DNA of 47,154 nt. Origin: an uncultured Parafilimonas sp. (GTDB lineage: Bacteria; Bacteroidota; Bacteroidia; Chitinophagales; Chitinophagaceae). The notes below the pieces were generated by a model. It was not told the origin of the DNA and searched no databases. It saw nothing but the letters and a program-made list of their open reading frames with translations. Positions within the stretch are counted from its first letter, which is position 1. Every line of letters begins with the position of its first letter. Below, in pieces: positions 35,059 through 44,579 of this stretch. The DNA lies in contig CALAGJ010000061.1 in assembly GCA_937892395.1 (NCBI GenBank), positions 1 through 47,154 of the forward strand, read 5' to 3'. A program made the position numbers and the translations under genes.

Positions 35059-37869
35059 TTATTTGAAAGTATAACCAAAACTGATGGATACATTAGTACC
35101 ATAAATTCTGCGTAGTGCTAGTGCATCTACATTTGAGCTGTATGATTTTGTATTGTCTAAATCATGATAAAAGTTGGCGGGTCTGTTGAAAATATCTGAG
35201 ATGTTTAATTTTATTTCGCCATTACCTTGCATCAGTTTCTTTGAAATCTGAAAGTCTAATAGAGGACGTGGAGCTTCCCAAATAGGGGGCAATTGCTCAT
35301 TGCCTACATACAATATCCTACGACCCACTACATTAAACAATGCAGTTGTGTATAATCCAAGCTCATCCACATCATATTGGAGTCCTGCATTCAGTAAGTA
35401 AGGACTCTGCCCTTGCATTGGTCTATCTAAAAGTTGCTGTTCAAATTTTACACGATTGTACATATAAGACACATTGCCCTGCACAGTAAATCTTTTTAAG
35501 GAGGGCCACATATCTAATTTTTTTCTAAACTCTAACTCTGCTCCATAAGTAGTAGCAGATTGTGCATTAAGAAAATTAAATGTACTACTGCTGCCTGCAC
35601 CGCTTTGATTAAATGCAACTTCAATTGGATTTTGGAAGAATTTATAGAAAACACCAACAGTAAACATTTCACCGTCACGGGGATACCATTCATACCTCAA
35701 ATCAAGATTAGTTATTCTGGTGCGTTTGATAGAAGGATTTCCTATTATGGTAGCTCCTACTTCAAAATCGTAGAAAGCAAGATTAGTTAGTTCTCTAAAT
35801 TCAGGACGTACTAATGTTTGAGATAGAGCCAATCTAAGGTTGGTTTGTTGATTGAGCTTGGCAGTTGCATTTATAGCCGGTAAAAAATCGCCTACTTTAC
35901 TGTATGCATATCTTGGATCTGATGCATTCGTACTACCTACTAACTGATCAAAATGCTCATAACGCACTCCCCATACCACCTTTAACCAATCCGTAAAATT
36001 ATTATCCATTTGTAGGAATGCCGCATTCAAAATGGTATTAGCTAAATATCGAAAATTAATATCTGTATTCAAATCAAAATGAAACTGATTGGGGGCTGTA
36101 CCAAAATTTTCTGCCGCAAAAATTTGATCCGCTGGAAGGCTTAGTAAATTTTTATTATCTTGTGGTAAATAAATGCTAAAGGGTTTTGAATCAAACAAGC
36201 GATCTTTTATCATCAATGCATAACCCGCTTTTATACTCTGTCTTTTCCCCAGTAGATTATATTGTTTGGATACATCGCCTCCAGCACTGTAGTTGTATTC
36301 ATTTAAAAAAGAGTAAAATATATTTCCAGATTTCTGTGATAAGGCAGGGCCAATGAATGCGTAATACGGGCTTCCTTCTACAGTTATGTCCTGATTGTAT
36401 TGCAAGCGCTGCTGGCGTGGTATGTATTGATCTAAAATGGTAAAGCTGCCATACCAGTTGAATTGTGCTTGAAGTGGTGCAATGTTGTGTTCACCTTTAA
36501 GTTGTGTATTAAAAAAAGTATTCGCTTTAAAGCCAGTCTCTGTGGCACGAATATTTTCTCCATTAATAGGATCTCTTTCAAAGTCTTTACCAGTACGTAG
36601 GGTGGTGTAGTCAATCGAATTAATATTCAACAAATTCTTCAAACTAATTTTGTTGTTGTTATTTAATTTCAGGGAGAAGTTAGCTAACACTCCTGCCAAT
36701 ACATCGGTTGCATATTTATTATTGAAGTAATCAAAGCTTGCATCAGATTTGCCTTCATTGATATTAAAAAAACGGTTTTGAAATTCAATATTTCGGATAC
36801 TCCTATTGTAAGTAATAGCAGCAATAGCACCTACTTCTTTTCCAAAAATTCGGGTATTAAATCCACCACTCATTTGCAGATTTTGACCTAATGCAGATGC
36901 AGCAGCATTGCGGGTTTGCGTATTCCAACTGTTGCCAACTATACCCTGTCCAAGTTGATTTTTATTTTGCTGTGGCAGCCCTGCAAATTCAGTCTTAGTA
37001 GGAAAACCTGGAGATAATCCACGTGTACCGTTATCATAACCTAAAAAATCCGTAGAAGCACCGGGATAAGTATAGAAATCATTACCAATAGTATTTGTAT
37101 TAAATCCGGTGCCTAATTGTATAGTAAAGAATTTTCTGCTGGGTACATCTTTGGTATTAACCTGTACAAGACCCCCCGCCCACTCTGCAGAATACTCAGG
37201 AATAAATGTTTTATTTACAATGATGTTATCTACCATTGTGGCTGGGAATATATCATAGGAAAATGTCTTTCTATCCGGCTCTGTACTACTTAGCAAAATA
37301 CCATTCAGCATTGCTTGATTATATCGATCGCCTAAGCCACGTATTACAAGGTATCTGCCCTCTTGTATAGATAATCCGGTTACCCTTTTTAATGCATCTG
37401 CTGTACTTTTATCTGGGGAGCGTTTTATTGACTCTGCACTAATAACTTGTGCAACAGCATTGGTATTTTTCTGAAATGTAATCAGCGCATTGGTGGTTTC
37501 TTTTTTTGCAGAGGAAGATTTTACAGTTACATCAGTGAGGTTATTTCCCACTTGCTCCAGCACTATATCCAATGTTTGTTCATCGGTAGTTTTAATCTCG
37601 ATTCCACTTATTTTTTTTGTAGCAAAACCAACATAACTTATTTCAATTTCATAGTTGGTACCAATTGGCAATTTAAGTATGTAGCGTCCATCTATATCCG
37701 TAGTAGTGCCTCGTTTTGTAGTTATTTCCTTAATACTAACACCGGCTAAAGGTTTGTTATTATTATCTAAAATTTTTCCGATAAGTACTCCGGCAGTTGA
37801 CTGAGCAAAGGCATTTGACCAAAAGAAAAAAGTACAAAGAATAGTAACTATTCGTACCCATTTTAACAT
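35059..37869 (-). CDS. TonB-dependent receptor with carboxypeptidase-like N-terminal domain
   Basis: This 936-residue outer-membrane receptor has a signal peptide (to FAQS), a carboxypeptidase-regulatory-like domain (about 27-112: GKILDNNNKPLAGVSIKEI ... SYVGFATKKI), a plug (about 128-240: SADALKRVTGLSIQ-type helix, YLVIRGLGDRYNQAMLNGI, GGLVQVNTKD) and a 22-strand barrel ending ISFGYTFK with a terminal aromatic. It imports an unknown ligand using TonB energy. No SusD follows; the partner is a beta-helix lipoprotein. It lacks the typical SusC plug insertion and is about 100 residues shorter than many SusC proteins, so it may import iron complexes or another small ligand rather than a glycan. 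Confidence 0.9.
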   Translation of the reverse strand: MLKWVRIVTILCTFFFWSNAFAQSTAGVLIGKILDNNNKPLAGVSIKEITTKRGTTTDIDGRYILKLPIGTNYEIEISYVGFATKKISGIEIKTTDEQTLDIVLEQVGNNLTDVTVKSSSAKKETTNALITFQKNTNAVAQVISAESIKRSPDKSTADALKRVTGLSIQEGRYLVIRGLGDRYNQAMLNGILLSSTEPDRKTFSYDIFPATMVDNIIVNKTFIPEYSAEWAGGLVQVNTKDVPSRKFFTIQLGTGFNTNTIGNDFYTYPGASTDFLGYDNGTRGLSPGFPTKTEFAGLPQQNKNQLGQGIVGNSWNTQTRNAAASALGQNLQMSGGFNTRIFGKEVGAIAAITYNRSIRNIEFQNRFFNINEGKSDASFDYFNNKYATDVLAGVLANFSLKLNNNNKISLKNLLNINSIDYTTLRTGKDFERDPINGENIRATETGFKANTFFNTQLKGEHNIAPLQAQFNWYGSFTILDQYIPRQQRLQYNQDITVEGSPYYAFIGPALSQKSGNIFYSFLNEYNYSAGGDVSKQYNLLGKRQSIKAGYALMIKDRLFDSKPFSIYLPQDNKNLLSLPADQIFAAENFGTAPNQFHFDLNTDINFRYLANTILNAAFLQMDNNFTDWLKVVWGVRYEHFDQLVGSTNASDPRYAYSKVGDFLPAINATAKLNQQTNLRLALSQTLVRPEFRELTNLAFYDFEVGATIIGNPSIKRTRITNLDLRYEWYPRDGEMFTVGVFYKFFQNPIEVAFNQSGAGSSSTFNFLNAQSATTYGAELEFRKKLDMWPSLKRFTVQGNVSYMYNRVKFEQQLLDRPMQGQSPYLLNAGLQYDVDELGLYTTALFNVVGRRILYVGNEQLPPIWEAPRPLLDFQISKKLMQGNGEIKLNISDIFNRPANFYHDLDNTKSYSSNVDALALRRIYGTNVSISFGYTFK

Positions 37870-38109
37870 AGCATATTATTTGGCAGCAAAGGTGAAATAC
37901 CAGTGTTACCAAATTGTTAAGCCAATGTTATCTATGCATTAAGAATAATTCCTTAATCGTATAGATGAGGCATTAAAAATGTTTATTGGGCATATATCTC
38001 TGAGTAATAAGCATGTACAAAATGTGAACCGATAGATACATAAATCGAATTTAATCCAATACATACATTACTACCAATTTGATATAAAATTTCAAAATAA
38101 TCTATGATG

Positions 38110-40050
38110 CTAAAGTCTGCCTGCTATAATTTCATCCACCACAGCAGGATCAAGTAATGTGGTCGTATCTCCCAAATTTGCAATATCTTGTTCTGCAATC
38201 TTTCGCAGTATGCGGCGCATTATCTTGCCGCTTCTTGTTTTGGGTAGTCCTTTTACAAACTGTATTTTATCCGGCTTAGCAATAGACCCAATTATTTTTG
38301 AAACAGTATGTCCAATGTCCTGCTTACCCAATGCTTCATTGCCATGATGACCAGTATAAATTACAAATGCATAAATGCCTTGACCCTTTATTTCATGCGG
38401 ATATCCTACTACTGCACTCTCTACCACACTGGCATGCATATTTATGGCATTTTCCACTTCGGCAGTGCCAATACGATGGCCACTTACATTTAATACATCA
38501 TCCACACGACCTGTAATTCTGTAATTTCCATTTACATCTCTCAGTGCTCCATCGCCAGTAAAATAAAGTTGATCATAAGTGGCAAAATAATTTTGCCTAC
38601 ACCGCTCATGATTACCATAAGTAGTGCGCAATATGCCGGGCCAAGGTGCTTTTATACAGAGGTTACCTCTTGTTATACCATCCTCATCTGGCACCATTAT
38701 TTCTTCCCCTTTTTCATTAACCAATATGGGCTGCACACCGGGCATGGGTAGGCTTGCCCAAGCGGGTATGCCGGGGGTAACGCCGGCCATATTTGAAATC
38801 ATAACACCTCCTGTTTCGGTCTGCCACCAAGTATCTACTATCGGGCAGTTTTTTCTTCCGATATTTTCATCATACCAATGCCATGCTTCTTCATTGATAG
38901 GCTCACCTACGGTGCCTAAAGTGGTGAGTGAATTCAAATTTTTATCGATAAGTGGCTCCTGTCCAAAACACATCAAACTTCTGATAGCAGTAGGTGCAGT
39001 ATATAAAATATTTACTTTATGCTTTTGTATTATTTCCCAAAGCCTTCCTGCATCGGGCCAGGTAGGTATGCCTTCAAACAGCATAGTAGTAGCCCCCGCA
39101 CAGAGTGGCCCATACACTATATAGCTATGCCCTGTAATCCAACCAATATCTGCTGTGCAGAAATGTATGGAGCCGGGCTTATATTGAAATACATTTACAA
39201 AAGTATAGGTAGCCCATACCATGTAACCAGCACAGGTATGAACCACACCTTTGGGCTTGCCGGTGGAGCCACTGGTATATAATATAAACAATGGATCTTC
39301 AGCATCCATAGAGGCGGCTATATGACCTCCAGCAAGTTGATCTGCATTTAGAGTTTCCTCTGCATGTTCCATTTCATCTTCCCACCACAAGTCCCTTCCT
39401 TTTATCATGCTTACCGGTGTGCGGGTACGGGTGTAAACAATTACTTTACTTACAGTTTTATTACCTATCAGTGCTGTGTCAATAGTATCTTTTAGGGGAA
39501 TAATTTTATTGCCTCTGTAAGCGCCATCGCAGGTTATGATGCAGGTGGCAGCGGCATCTTCTAACCTATCGGCAATGCTCTGTGCACTAAAGCCGCCAAA
39601 TATGACCGAATGAATGGCACCAATACGTGCACAGCCCAATACGGCATAGGCCATCTCCGGCACCATACCCATATAAATACAAACTCTATCTCCTTTTTTT
39701 ACACCATTATTTAACAGCATTTGAGCCACCTGGCATACACGCAAGTGCAGCCTTCTATATGTAACAGTGCGCACCCTTTCGGCAGGGTCATTGGATTCCC
39801 AAATGATGGCAGGTTCATCTGCTTTATCTTCTAAATGTCTGTCTATACAATTCTCGGTAATATTAAGTTTTGCATCTTTAAACCATTCTATTTTAGGATC
39901 AGTAAAATTCCAATCCAACACTTTAGTCCAAGGTGCTTTCCATAGGAATGATTTGGCCACTCCGGCCCAGAAATGTTCTGGGTTATCGATGCTTTCCTGA
40001 TAATCTTTTTTATATGCACCAAGCGATGTAATCTGAAATGGATAAGCCAT
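38110..40050 (-). CDS. acs: Acetyl-CoA synthetase (acetate-CoA ligase)
   Basis: This 646-residue AMP-forming ligase makes acetyl-CoA from acetate, ATP and CoA. Motifs: FILYTSGSTGKPKGVVHT (ATP-binding A3), WWQTETGGVM, YFTGDGALRD, GRVDDVLNVSGHRIGTAEVE (hinge) and the C-terminal catalytic lysine Lys609 in PKTRSGKIMRR, which in known Acs proteins is also the acetylation switch. Length and domain order match the Acs family fully. It is monocistronic, with about 240 bases of gene-free DNA on its downstream side. A housekeeping role in acetate use is expected. Confidence 0.96.
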   Translation of the reverse strand: MAYPFQITSLGAYKKDYQESIDNPEHFWAGVAKSFLWKAPWTKVLDWNFTDPKIEWFKDAKLNITENCIDRHLEDKADEPAIIWESNDPAERVRTVTYRRLHLRVCQVAQMLLNNGVKKGDRVCIYMGMVPEMAYAVLGCARIGAIHSVIFGGFSAQSIADRLEDAAATCIITCDGAYRGNKIIPLKDTIDTALIGNKTVSKVIVYTRTRTPVSMIKGRDLWWEDEMEHAEETLNADQLAGGHIAASMDAEDPLFILYTSGSTGKPKGVVHTCAGYMVWATYTFVNVFQYKPGSIHFCTADIGWITGHSYIVYGPLCAGATTMLFEGIPTWPDAGRLWEIIQKHKVNILYTAPTAIRSLMCFGQEPLIDKNLNSLTTLGTVGEPINEEAWHWYDENIGRKNCPIVDTWWQTETGGVMISNMAGVTPGIPAWASLPMPGVQPILVNEKGEEIMVPDEDGITRGNLCIKAPWPGILRTTYGNHERCRQNYFATYDQLYFTGDGALRDVNGNYRITGRVDDVLNVSGHRIGTAEVENAINMHASVVESAVVGYPHEIKGQGIYAFVIYTGHHGNEALGKQDIGHTVSKIIGSIAKPDKIQFVKGLPKTRSGKIMRRILRKIAEQDIANLGDTTTLLDPAVVDEIIAGRL

Positions 40051-40184
40051 TTTTTTTGTGTAAATGTAAGTTGGTTGTAGAAATATTTATACTTAGAAAT
40101 ATTTGATTTTGTAAAATTTCCATCAGTAGATTTCAATTATAAAAAGTAAAGCATAGCAATATAAAAAGTCATAATTTGGATGTA

Positions 40185-40218
40185 TTGGCTTTTATCATTA
40201 AGAAAGTTTTAGCTTTGT
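40185..40218 (+). promoter_or_regulatory. Candidate promoter of the OmpA-type gene
   Basis: TTG at 40185-40187 and TAGCTTTG at 40211-40218 (exact fit to TAnnTTTG) lie 23 bases apart, at the wide end of the usual spacing. The start codon is 28 bases downstream. Confidence 0.45.
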
Positions 40219-40245
40219 TTTGATAAAACAAACGATATCTGCTAT

Positions 40246-41283
40246 ATGAAAGAAATAGTTGTTTCCTTTTTTTTGCTATGCGCAATGCATATACAAGCAC
40301 AAACAATTGATGAATCCTATGCTGCGTATGACTTTCAGCCCGGTGAAAAAACAATTTTTGAAGATAAATTTTTATATGCTACCAATGAAAATATTGCTGA
40401 CCATTGGGATTTTATGGATGGTGGTGGTGCAGCATCATTAAGAATGGTTGATAGTGAGATGGTATTAAGTTTTGATGCCTTTTATACAAGGCTCAAACCA
40501 AAAATTTTTGGTAATAAACCCTTACCTGATGATTTTACCATTGAATATGATGCGTGGTTAGATGAATCGTATGATAGCAACCCCAGTGTATGTATTACTT
40601 TTGAATTGGCAAATGGCACCAGGCTTCCAATGATTATACCCAGCAGAGATAGGCTTAGTGTAATATTGCCCAATAATGAAACCGTTAGCAAAGAAAATCC
40701 CGAAGAATATTATTCCTCCAAATTTTGGAATAGATGGATACACTTTTCTATTTCAGTACATCAAAAAAAGATGAAAGTTTTTCTTGATCAAAACTTTATG
40801 ATAGAAATAAACGATATTTTAGAAAAGCCAATATATTTAATTGTATATGGTGATAAAATTGGGGAGCCCAGCAATGGCCAAATGCCAATTTATCTTAAAA
40901 ACTTTAGGTTAGCAACCGGCTTTCCCATAAACATTTTTGAAAATGGAAAATTCATTACCAGAAATATAAAATTTGATGTAAATAAATCAATACTTAAACC
41001 GGAAAGCATTTCAACTATAAAGCAAGTAAAAGATTACTTAGATAAAAATACATCTGTAAAGTTGGAAATAAATGGACATACCGATAGTGATGGTACAGAT
41101 GCGGACAATCTTGTGTTGTCTCAAAAAAGGGCAGATGCTGTACTAAATCAGCTGATTAGTATGGGTATTGACGCTTCAAGGCTTACTGCAAAGGGGTTTG
41201 GCGAAAGCCAACCGATTGATAAGAATACCACCCTAGAAGCAAAATCAAATAACAGAAGAGTTGAATTCGTGATTGTAAAATAA
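40246..41283 (+). CDS. OmpA-domain protein with N-terminal lectin-like domain
   Basis: This 345-residue protein has a signal peptide (to MHIQAQ). Residues 35-220 look like a LamG/concanavalin-type beta-sandwich (FEDKFLYATNENIADHWDF, FTIEYDAWLDESYDSNPSVC, RWIHFSISVHQKKMKVFLD). Residues 240-345 are an OmpA C-terminal domain with the peptidoglycan-binding segment (NGHTDSDGTDADNLVLSQKR, LTAKGFGESQPI, NNRRVEFVIVK). It would tether to peptidoglycan from the periplasm. It has no lipobox and no barrel. A carbohydrate- or protein-binding role of the sandwich is inferred. Confidence 0.82.
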   Translation: MKEIVVSFFLLCAMHIQAQTIDESYAAYDFQPGEKTIFEDKFLYATNENIADHWDFMDGGGAASLRMVDSEMVLSFDAFYTRLKPKIFGNKPLPDDFTIEYDAWLDESYDSNPSVCITFELANGTRLPMIIPSRDRLSVILPNNETVSKENPEEYYSSKFWNRWIHFSISVHQKKMKVFLDQNFMIEINDILEKPIYLIVYGDKIGEPSNGQMPIYLKNFRLATGFPINIFENGKFITRNIKFDVNKSILKPESISTIKQVKDYLDKNTSVKLEINGHTDSDGTDADNLVLSQKRADAVLNQLISMGIDASRLTAKGFGESQPIDKNTTLEAKSNNRRVEFVIVK

Positions 41284-41472
41284 TTATCGATTCGATTAAT
41301 ATCATTATGGCCCCTTCTGCGGGCCTATAGAAATTATTGCCTACCATGAAACTGATGGTTAGTGCTTCATCTTATTCGAATAGTTTTTTATTGATATCAA
41401 TGTTAAACCATCTCATATCTGCAAAGTCCGAAGGAGGCTTATATTAAATAACAAAAACAAATTAAAAAATTT

Positions 41473-42153
41473 ATGAAAAAAGTATTTTTCTATTTGCTGC
41501 TTGCTGCATCTTTTGTGGCGTGTAAAGATGAAACGAGTGTGGTTCCAGGATCTGGTGTATTGTATGTAAATGCCCTTCCCGAGGCAAGTAATTTAGATGT
41601 GTTTAATAATGCTACGCTTATAGATACCGGATTGGTGTATAATGATTATACTCCTTATTATCTTACTCAACCGGGAAACTATAGTGTGGCATTTGCGGAC
41701 CATAATACAGGTACAGCATTGGCTTCGCTTACAACAGATTTTGTTTCAAACGGATTTTATAGTGTATATACCATACAAGATGGAGCAGCAAAAAAAGCTG
41801 TGGTTATCTTAGACAAACTTGTACAACCTGCTACGGACAGTTGCTATGTTCGTTTTTTACATTTTAGTCCAGATGCAGGTGGTGTAGATGTAGCAGTAAC
41901 CGGTGGTGATAATTTATTTTCTACACGTACTTATAATGACCAGGAAGCCAACCCAGCAAAGGCTGATTTTATTGAATTGGCAGCAGGTACCTACAACTTA
42001 GAAGTGAGACCAATAGGTAGTGGAACCGCTGTATTATCATTACCCAATACCGTGTTGGAAGGTGGAAAAATTTATACCATCTATGCACGTGGCTTGGTGT
42101 CGGCAGCAGCTCCTTATGATTTAGGTGCTGGTATTCTTGTAAACTATCCGTAG
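41473..42153 (+). CDS. DUF4397-domain lipoprotein
   Basis: This 226-residue lipoprotein has lipobox FVAC (Cys17). It holds two related beta-sandwich halves with the DUF4397 signature: GVLYVNALPEASNLDVF and CYVRFLHFSPDAGGVDVAV, each followed by a strand around YYLTQPGNYSVAF or FIELAAGTYNLEV. The family is common on Bacteroidota surfaces and has no known activity. A terminator follows 54 bases after the stop. No functional neighbours are evident. Confidence 0.82.
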   Translation: MKKVFFYLLLAASFVACKDETSVVPGSGVLYVNALPEASNLDVFNNATLIDTGLVYNDYTPYYLTQPGNYSVAFADHNTGTALASLTTDFVSNGFYSVYTIQDGAAKKAVVILDKLVQPATDSCYVRFLHFSPDAGGVDVAVTGGDNLFSTRTYNDQEANPAKADFIELAAGTYNLEVRPIGSGTAVLSLPNTVLEGGKIYTIYARGLVSAAAPYDLGAGILVNYP

Positions 42154-42206
42154 TATTTCTTCAGACTTTGATCTGTAGTAAAAGATAAATGTATTTTATT
42201 AATACT

Positions 42207-42239
42207 AAAAAAGAGTACCCAAGTAGGATACTCTTTTTT
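42207..42239. terminator. Bidirectional intrinsic terminator
   Basis: A perfect 11-bp stem (42207-42217 with 42229-42239) has A-runs on the left arm and T-runs on the right arm. It lies between the convergent DUF4397 and carboxylate-amine ligase genes and can serve both. Confidence 0.85.
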
Positions 42240-42261
42240 ATTTGAAATATTTGAAACCAAG

Positions 42262-43368
42262 TTAAGCTAAAAACTGGTCATGTATATAATCTACAACATC
42301 TACCAAATTACCTGTTCGTTCATAAATGGCTATCTGCCTGTCTGCACCAGTGCCAGTTTCTAATAAACGTGGCACAGCATCTAATAAAGATCTGCTACCA
42401 AGATGTTTTGATGCATCATCTACAAAATCTAATAATTCTCCAATTAAAGTACGAGTGCTTACTTCACTTTCCTTACCAAAGTCAATGAGTTTTCCATCAA
42501 TGCCAAAGCGGCTTGCACGCCATTTATTTTCATTGACCAAGGCCCGTTGATAGATCATATAATTCATATTTTTGCTACGCAAATAATACAACTGGGCACA
42601 GAGTGCCTGAAATAGGGCAGCAAGCACCATTGTATCTTCTACGGTTAGGCACACATCGCAAATGCGAAATTCAACTGTATTAAAAAAGGGATGCACCCTA
42701 ATATCCCACCATATTTTTTTGGCATTATCAATACAATTTGTTTTTACCAATAGATTGATATAATTGTCATACGCTTCAATACTTTCAAAATGATCAGGAA
42801 TACCAGTGCGGGGAAACTTATCAAATACTTTTGTCCTAAAGCTTTTATAACCCGTATATCTACCTTCCCAAAAAGGGGAGTTTGTACTGAGTGCATATAC
42901 ATGTGGTAGAAAATACCTTACACTATTTGCTATATGCATGGCCATACGTCTGTCTTCCATTCCTACATGTACATGCAAACCAAAAATGAGGTTACTTCTT
43001 GCTGCTTCTTGAAGCTCATTTACAATTTCATTGTATCTAACATGATCGGTAATGAGTTGGCTCTGCCAATGACTAAAAGGATGTGTACCGGATGCTCCCA
43101 CCCAATAGCCTAAACTTTCTGCAATGCCGGCCACCGTTTGATGCAGATGGGATACATCATTCCATGCTTCTTCTACATCTGCACAAATATCTGTACCCAC
43201 TTCCACTACAGCCTGATGCATTTCTGCTTTTACCTTTTCACTAATCAACTTCTGTCCTTCCAATACAATTTTCTGTTCATGACTACACAGCTCACGGGTT
43301 TGAGGATTGATTACCATATACTCCTCTTCAATGCCCAGGGTAAAGCTTTTATAATTTATACCTTGCAT
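42262..43368 (-). CDS. GCS2-family carboxylate-amine ligase (YbdK-like)
   Basis: This 368-residue enzyme belongs to the glutamate-cysteine ligase 2 superfamily. It shows the ATP/Mg motif FTLGIEEEYMVINPQTREL, FGLHVHVGMEDRR and EFRICDVCLTVEDTM. Members join an amino acid carboxylate to an amine using ATP; YbdK has weak glutamate-cysteine ligase activity, but the natural product is usually unknown. No glutathione synthetase partner is present in classic form. An ATP-grasp enzyme lies upstream on the same strand and an esterase is divergent beyond it. GCS2, ATP-grasp and hydrolase genes are recorded together in gene-neighbourhood surveys of amidoligases, suggesting a peptide-like metabolite. Confidence 0.88.
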   Translation of the reverse strand: MQGINYKSFTLGIEEEYMVINPQTRELCSHEQKIVLEGQKLISEKVKAEMHQAVVEVGTDICADVEEAWNDVSHLHQTVAGIAESLGYWVGASGTHPFSHWQSQLITDHVRYNEIVNELQEAARSNLIFGLHVHVGMEDRRMAMHIANSVRYFLPHVYALSTNSPFWEGRYTGYKSFRTKVFDKFPRTGIPDHFESIEAYDNYINLLVKTNCIDNAKKIWWDIRVHPFFNTVEFRICDVCLTVEDTMVLAALFQALCAQLYYLRSKNMNYMIYQRALVNENKWRASRFGIDGKLIDFGKESEVSTRTLIGELLDFVDDASKHLGSRSLLDAVPRLLETGTGADRQIAIYERTGNLVDVVDYIHDQFLA

Positions 43369-43388
43369 AGCTTCAAATTTTCTACATT

Positions 43389-43417
43389 AAAAAAGGAAGC
43401 ATCCTAACACTTCCTTT
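43389..43417 (-). terminator. Possible terminator between ATP-grasp and ligase genes
   Basis: Stem AAAGGAAG/CTTCCTTT (43392-43399 with 43410-43417) is followed on the minus strand by a short T-run (complement of 43389-43391, plus T in the stem). It would end the ATP-grasp transcript 47 bases after its stop, so the two ligase genes may be separately transcribed. Confidence 0.5.
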
Positions 43418-43463
43418 GAAAAATGCTTGGGTTATAATCCATATCATAACCCATGCAAACTGT

Positions 43464-44420
43464 TTAAGAAAACAATAATTCTTTTGCACTACTGCGGCTG
43501 ATGTATTCACCCCATGTAAGGTTGTCCTTACCTTCTTCCTGTGTTTGTGCTTTTTCTATGGCATAGTTTGCCGTTGTTTCCACTACCCAAGCAAAATTTT
43601 CTTCACCAACACTGGCACGATCCGCATCTGGTGCAGGATTACAGAAGTCTATGGCATAAGGCACTCCGTCTCTTAGCGCAAGCTCTACTGTATTGAAATC
43701 ATAACCAAGATACTTATTGATTCTGATAACAATTTCTTCCATCATAGCCAATTTTTCAGCCGAAGGCTTAAAGTCAGCAACATACCGCAAGTGATGTGGA
43801 TTGCGTGGTTCATAAGACATGATGCGTACATGCTTACCCCCTATACAATAACAACGATAATATTCTTCAAATACAATCTCCTCTTGCAGAAGCATCACCA
43901 ATTGTCCTGTTTCTGCATGCTTATCAAAAAAATCTTCCATGCTGGTCAATTTATATACATTTTTCCATCCACCCCCGGCAAATGGTTTCATATAGGCAGG
44001 AAAACCTACATAATTAAAAATGCCCTCCCAGTCTAAGGGATAGGATAAATTTGTGAAGGATTCATCAGATGTGTCTGCTGGTAAATCTCGGCTTGGGAGA
44101 ATTACAGTTTTGGGTACCGGCACATCAATTTTTGTAGCAAGACAGTTATTAAAAAATTTTTCATCTGCGCTCCACCAAAATGGATTATTTATCACCGCTG
44201 TGCCTGTAAGGGCAGCATTTTTTAAAAAAGCTCTATAAAAAGGCACATCCTGACTAATGCGGTCAAATATCACAGCATAGCCACTACTTTCACCTTGCTT
44301 TACCTTATCAATGTGCACAGGCTCTGCCATAATACCCGGAATGTTTTTACTGTTAATACGTTCTACTATAGCCTGTGGAAAAGTTCTTTCCTTGCCAAAT
44401 AGAATTCCAATTTTCTTCAT
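43464..44420 (-). CDS. ATP-grasp amidoligase-like protein
   Basis: The 318-residue protein has a RimK/D-Ala ligase-like ATP-grasp core. MKKIGILFGKERTFP starts an N-terminal Rossmann-like domain, VGFPAYMKPFAGGGWKNVYK gives the ATP-binding Lys and Gly loop, MLLQEEIVFEEYYRCYCIGG is the hinge, and VELALRDGVPYAIDFCNPAPDAD holds the Mg ligands (Asp/Asn in DFCNP). ATG at 44420 is preferred over the in-frame start at 44465, because the usual N-terminal strand begins there. It would form an amide or peptide bond with acyl phosphate as intermediate. With the GCS2 ligase and the divergent esterase it may build and trim a small peptide-like molecule. The substrate is unknown. Confidence 0.8.
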   Translation of the reverse strand: MKKIGILFGKERTFPQAIVERINSKNIPGIMAEPVHIDKVKQGESSGYAVIFDRISQDVPFYRAFLKNAALTGTAVINNPFWWSADEKFFNNCLATKIDVPVPKTVILPSRDLPADTSDESFTNLSYPLDWEGIFNYVGFPAYMKPFAGGGWKNVYKLTSMEDFFDKHAETGQLVMLLQEEIVFEEYYRCYCIGGKHVRIMSYEPRNPHHLRYVADFKPSAEKLAMMEEIVIRINKYLGYDFNTVELALRDGVPYAIDFCNPAPDADRASVGEENFAWVVETTANYAIEKAQTQEEGKDNLTWGEYISRSSAKELLFS

Positions 44421-44579
44421 ACTATCAATTTTTATTTTTTGAATAATTTTTCTGCATGCAATCAATACGAGCAGTGCGCCAATGTAAAGAAGATATTGAA
44501 TTATACAATTTTTTGAAAAATAAATTTTAAAGCAGTTCCAATTGACAAAATATGTTTTTATTGCGCCCTAATTTTTTAC

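Noticed and set aside
35059..37869. TonB receptor as the SusC of the glucan locus
   Set aside because: It is on the opposite strand 7 kb away, has no SusD neighbour, and is shorter than usual SusC proteins; kept as an independent import system.
38624..39124. 166-codon plus-strand frame inside acs
   Set aside because: It is opposite a well-conserved acetyl-CoA synthetase sequence; its length comes from codon bias of acs.
41309..41325. GGCCC/GGGCC hairpin after the OmpA-type gene
   Set aside because: A five-base-pair stem without a following T-run; not enough to call a terminator.
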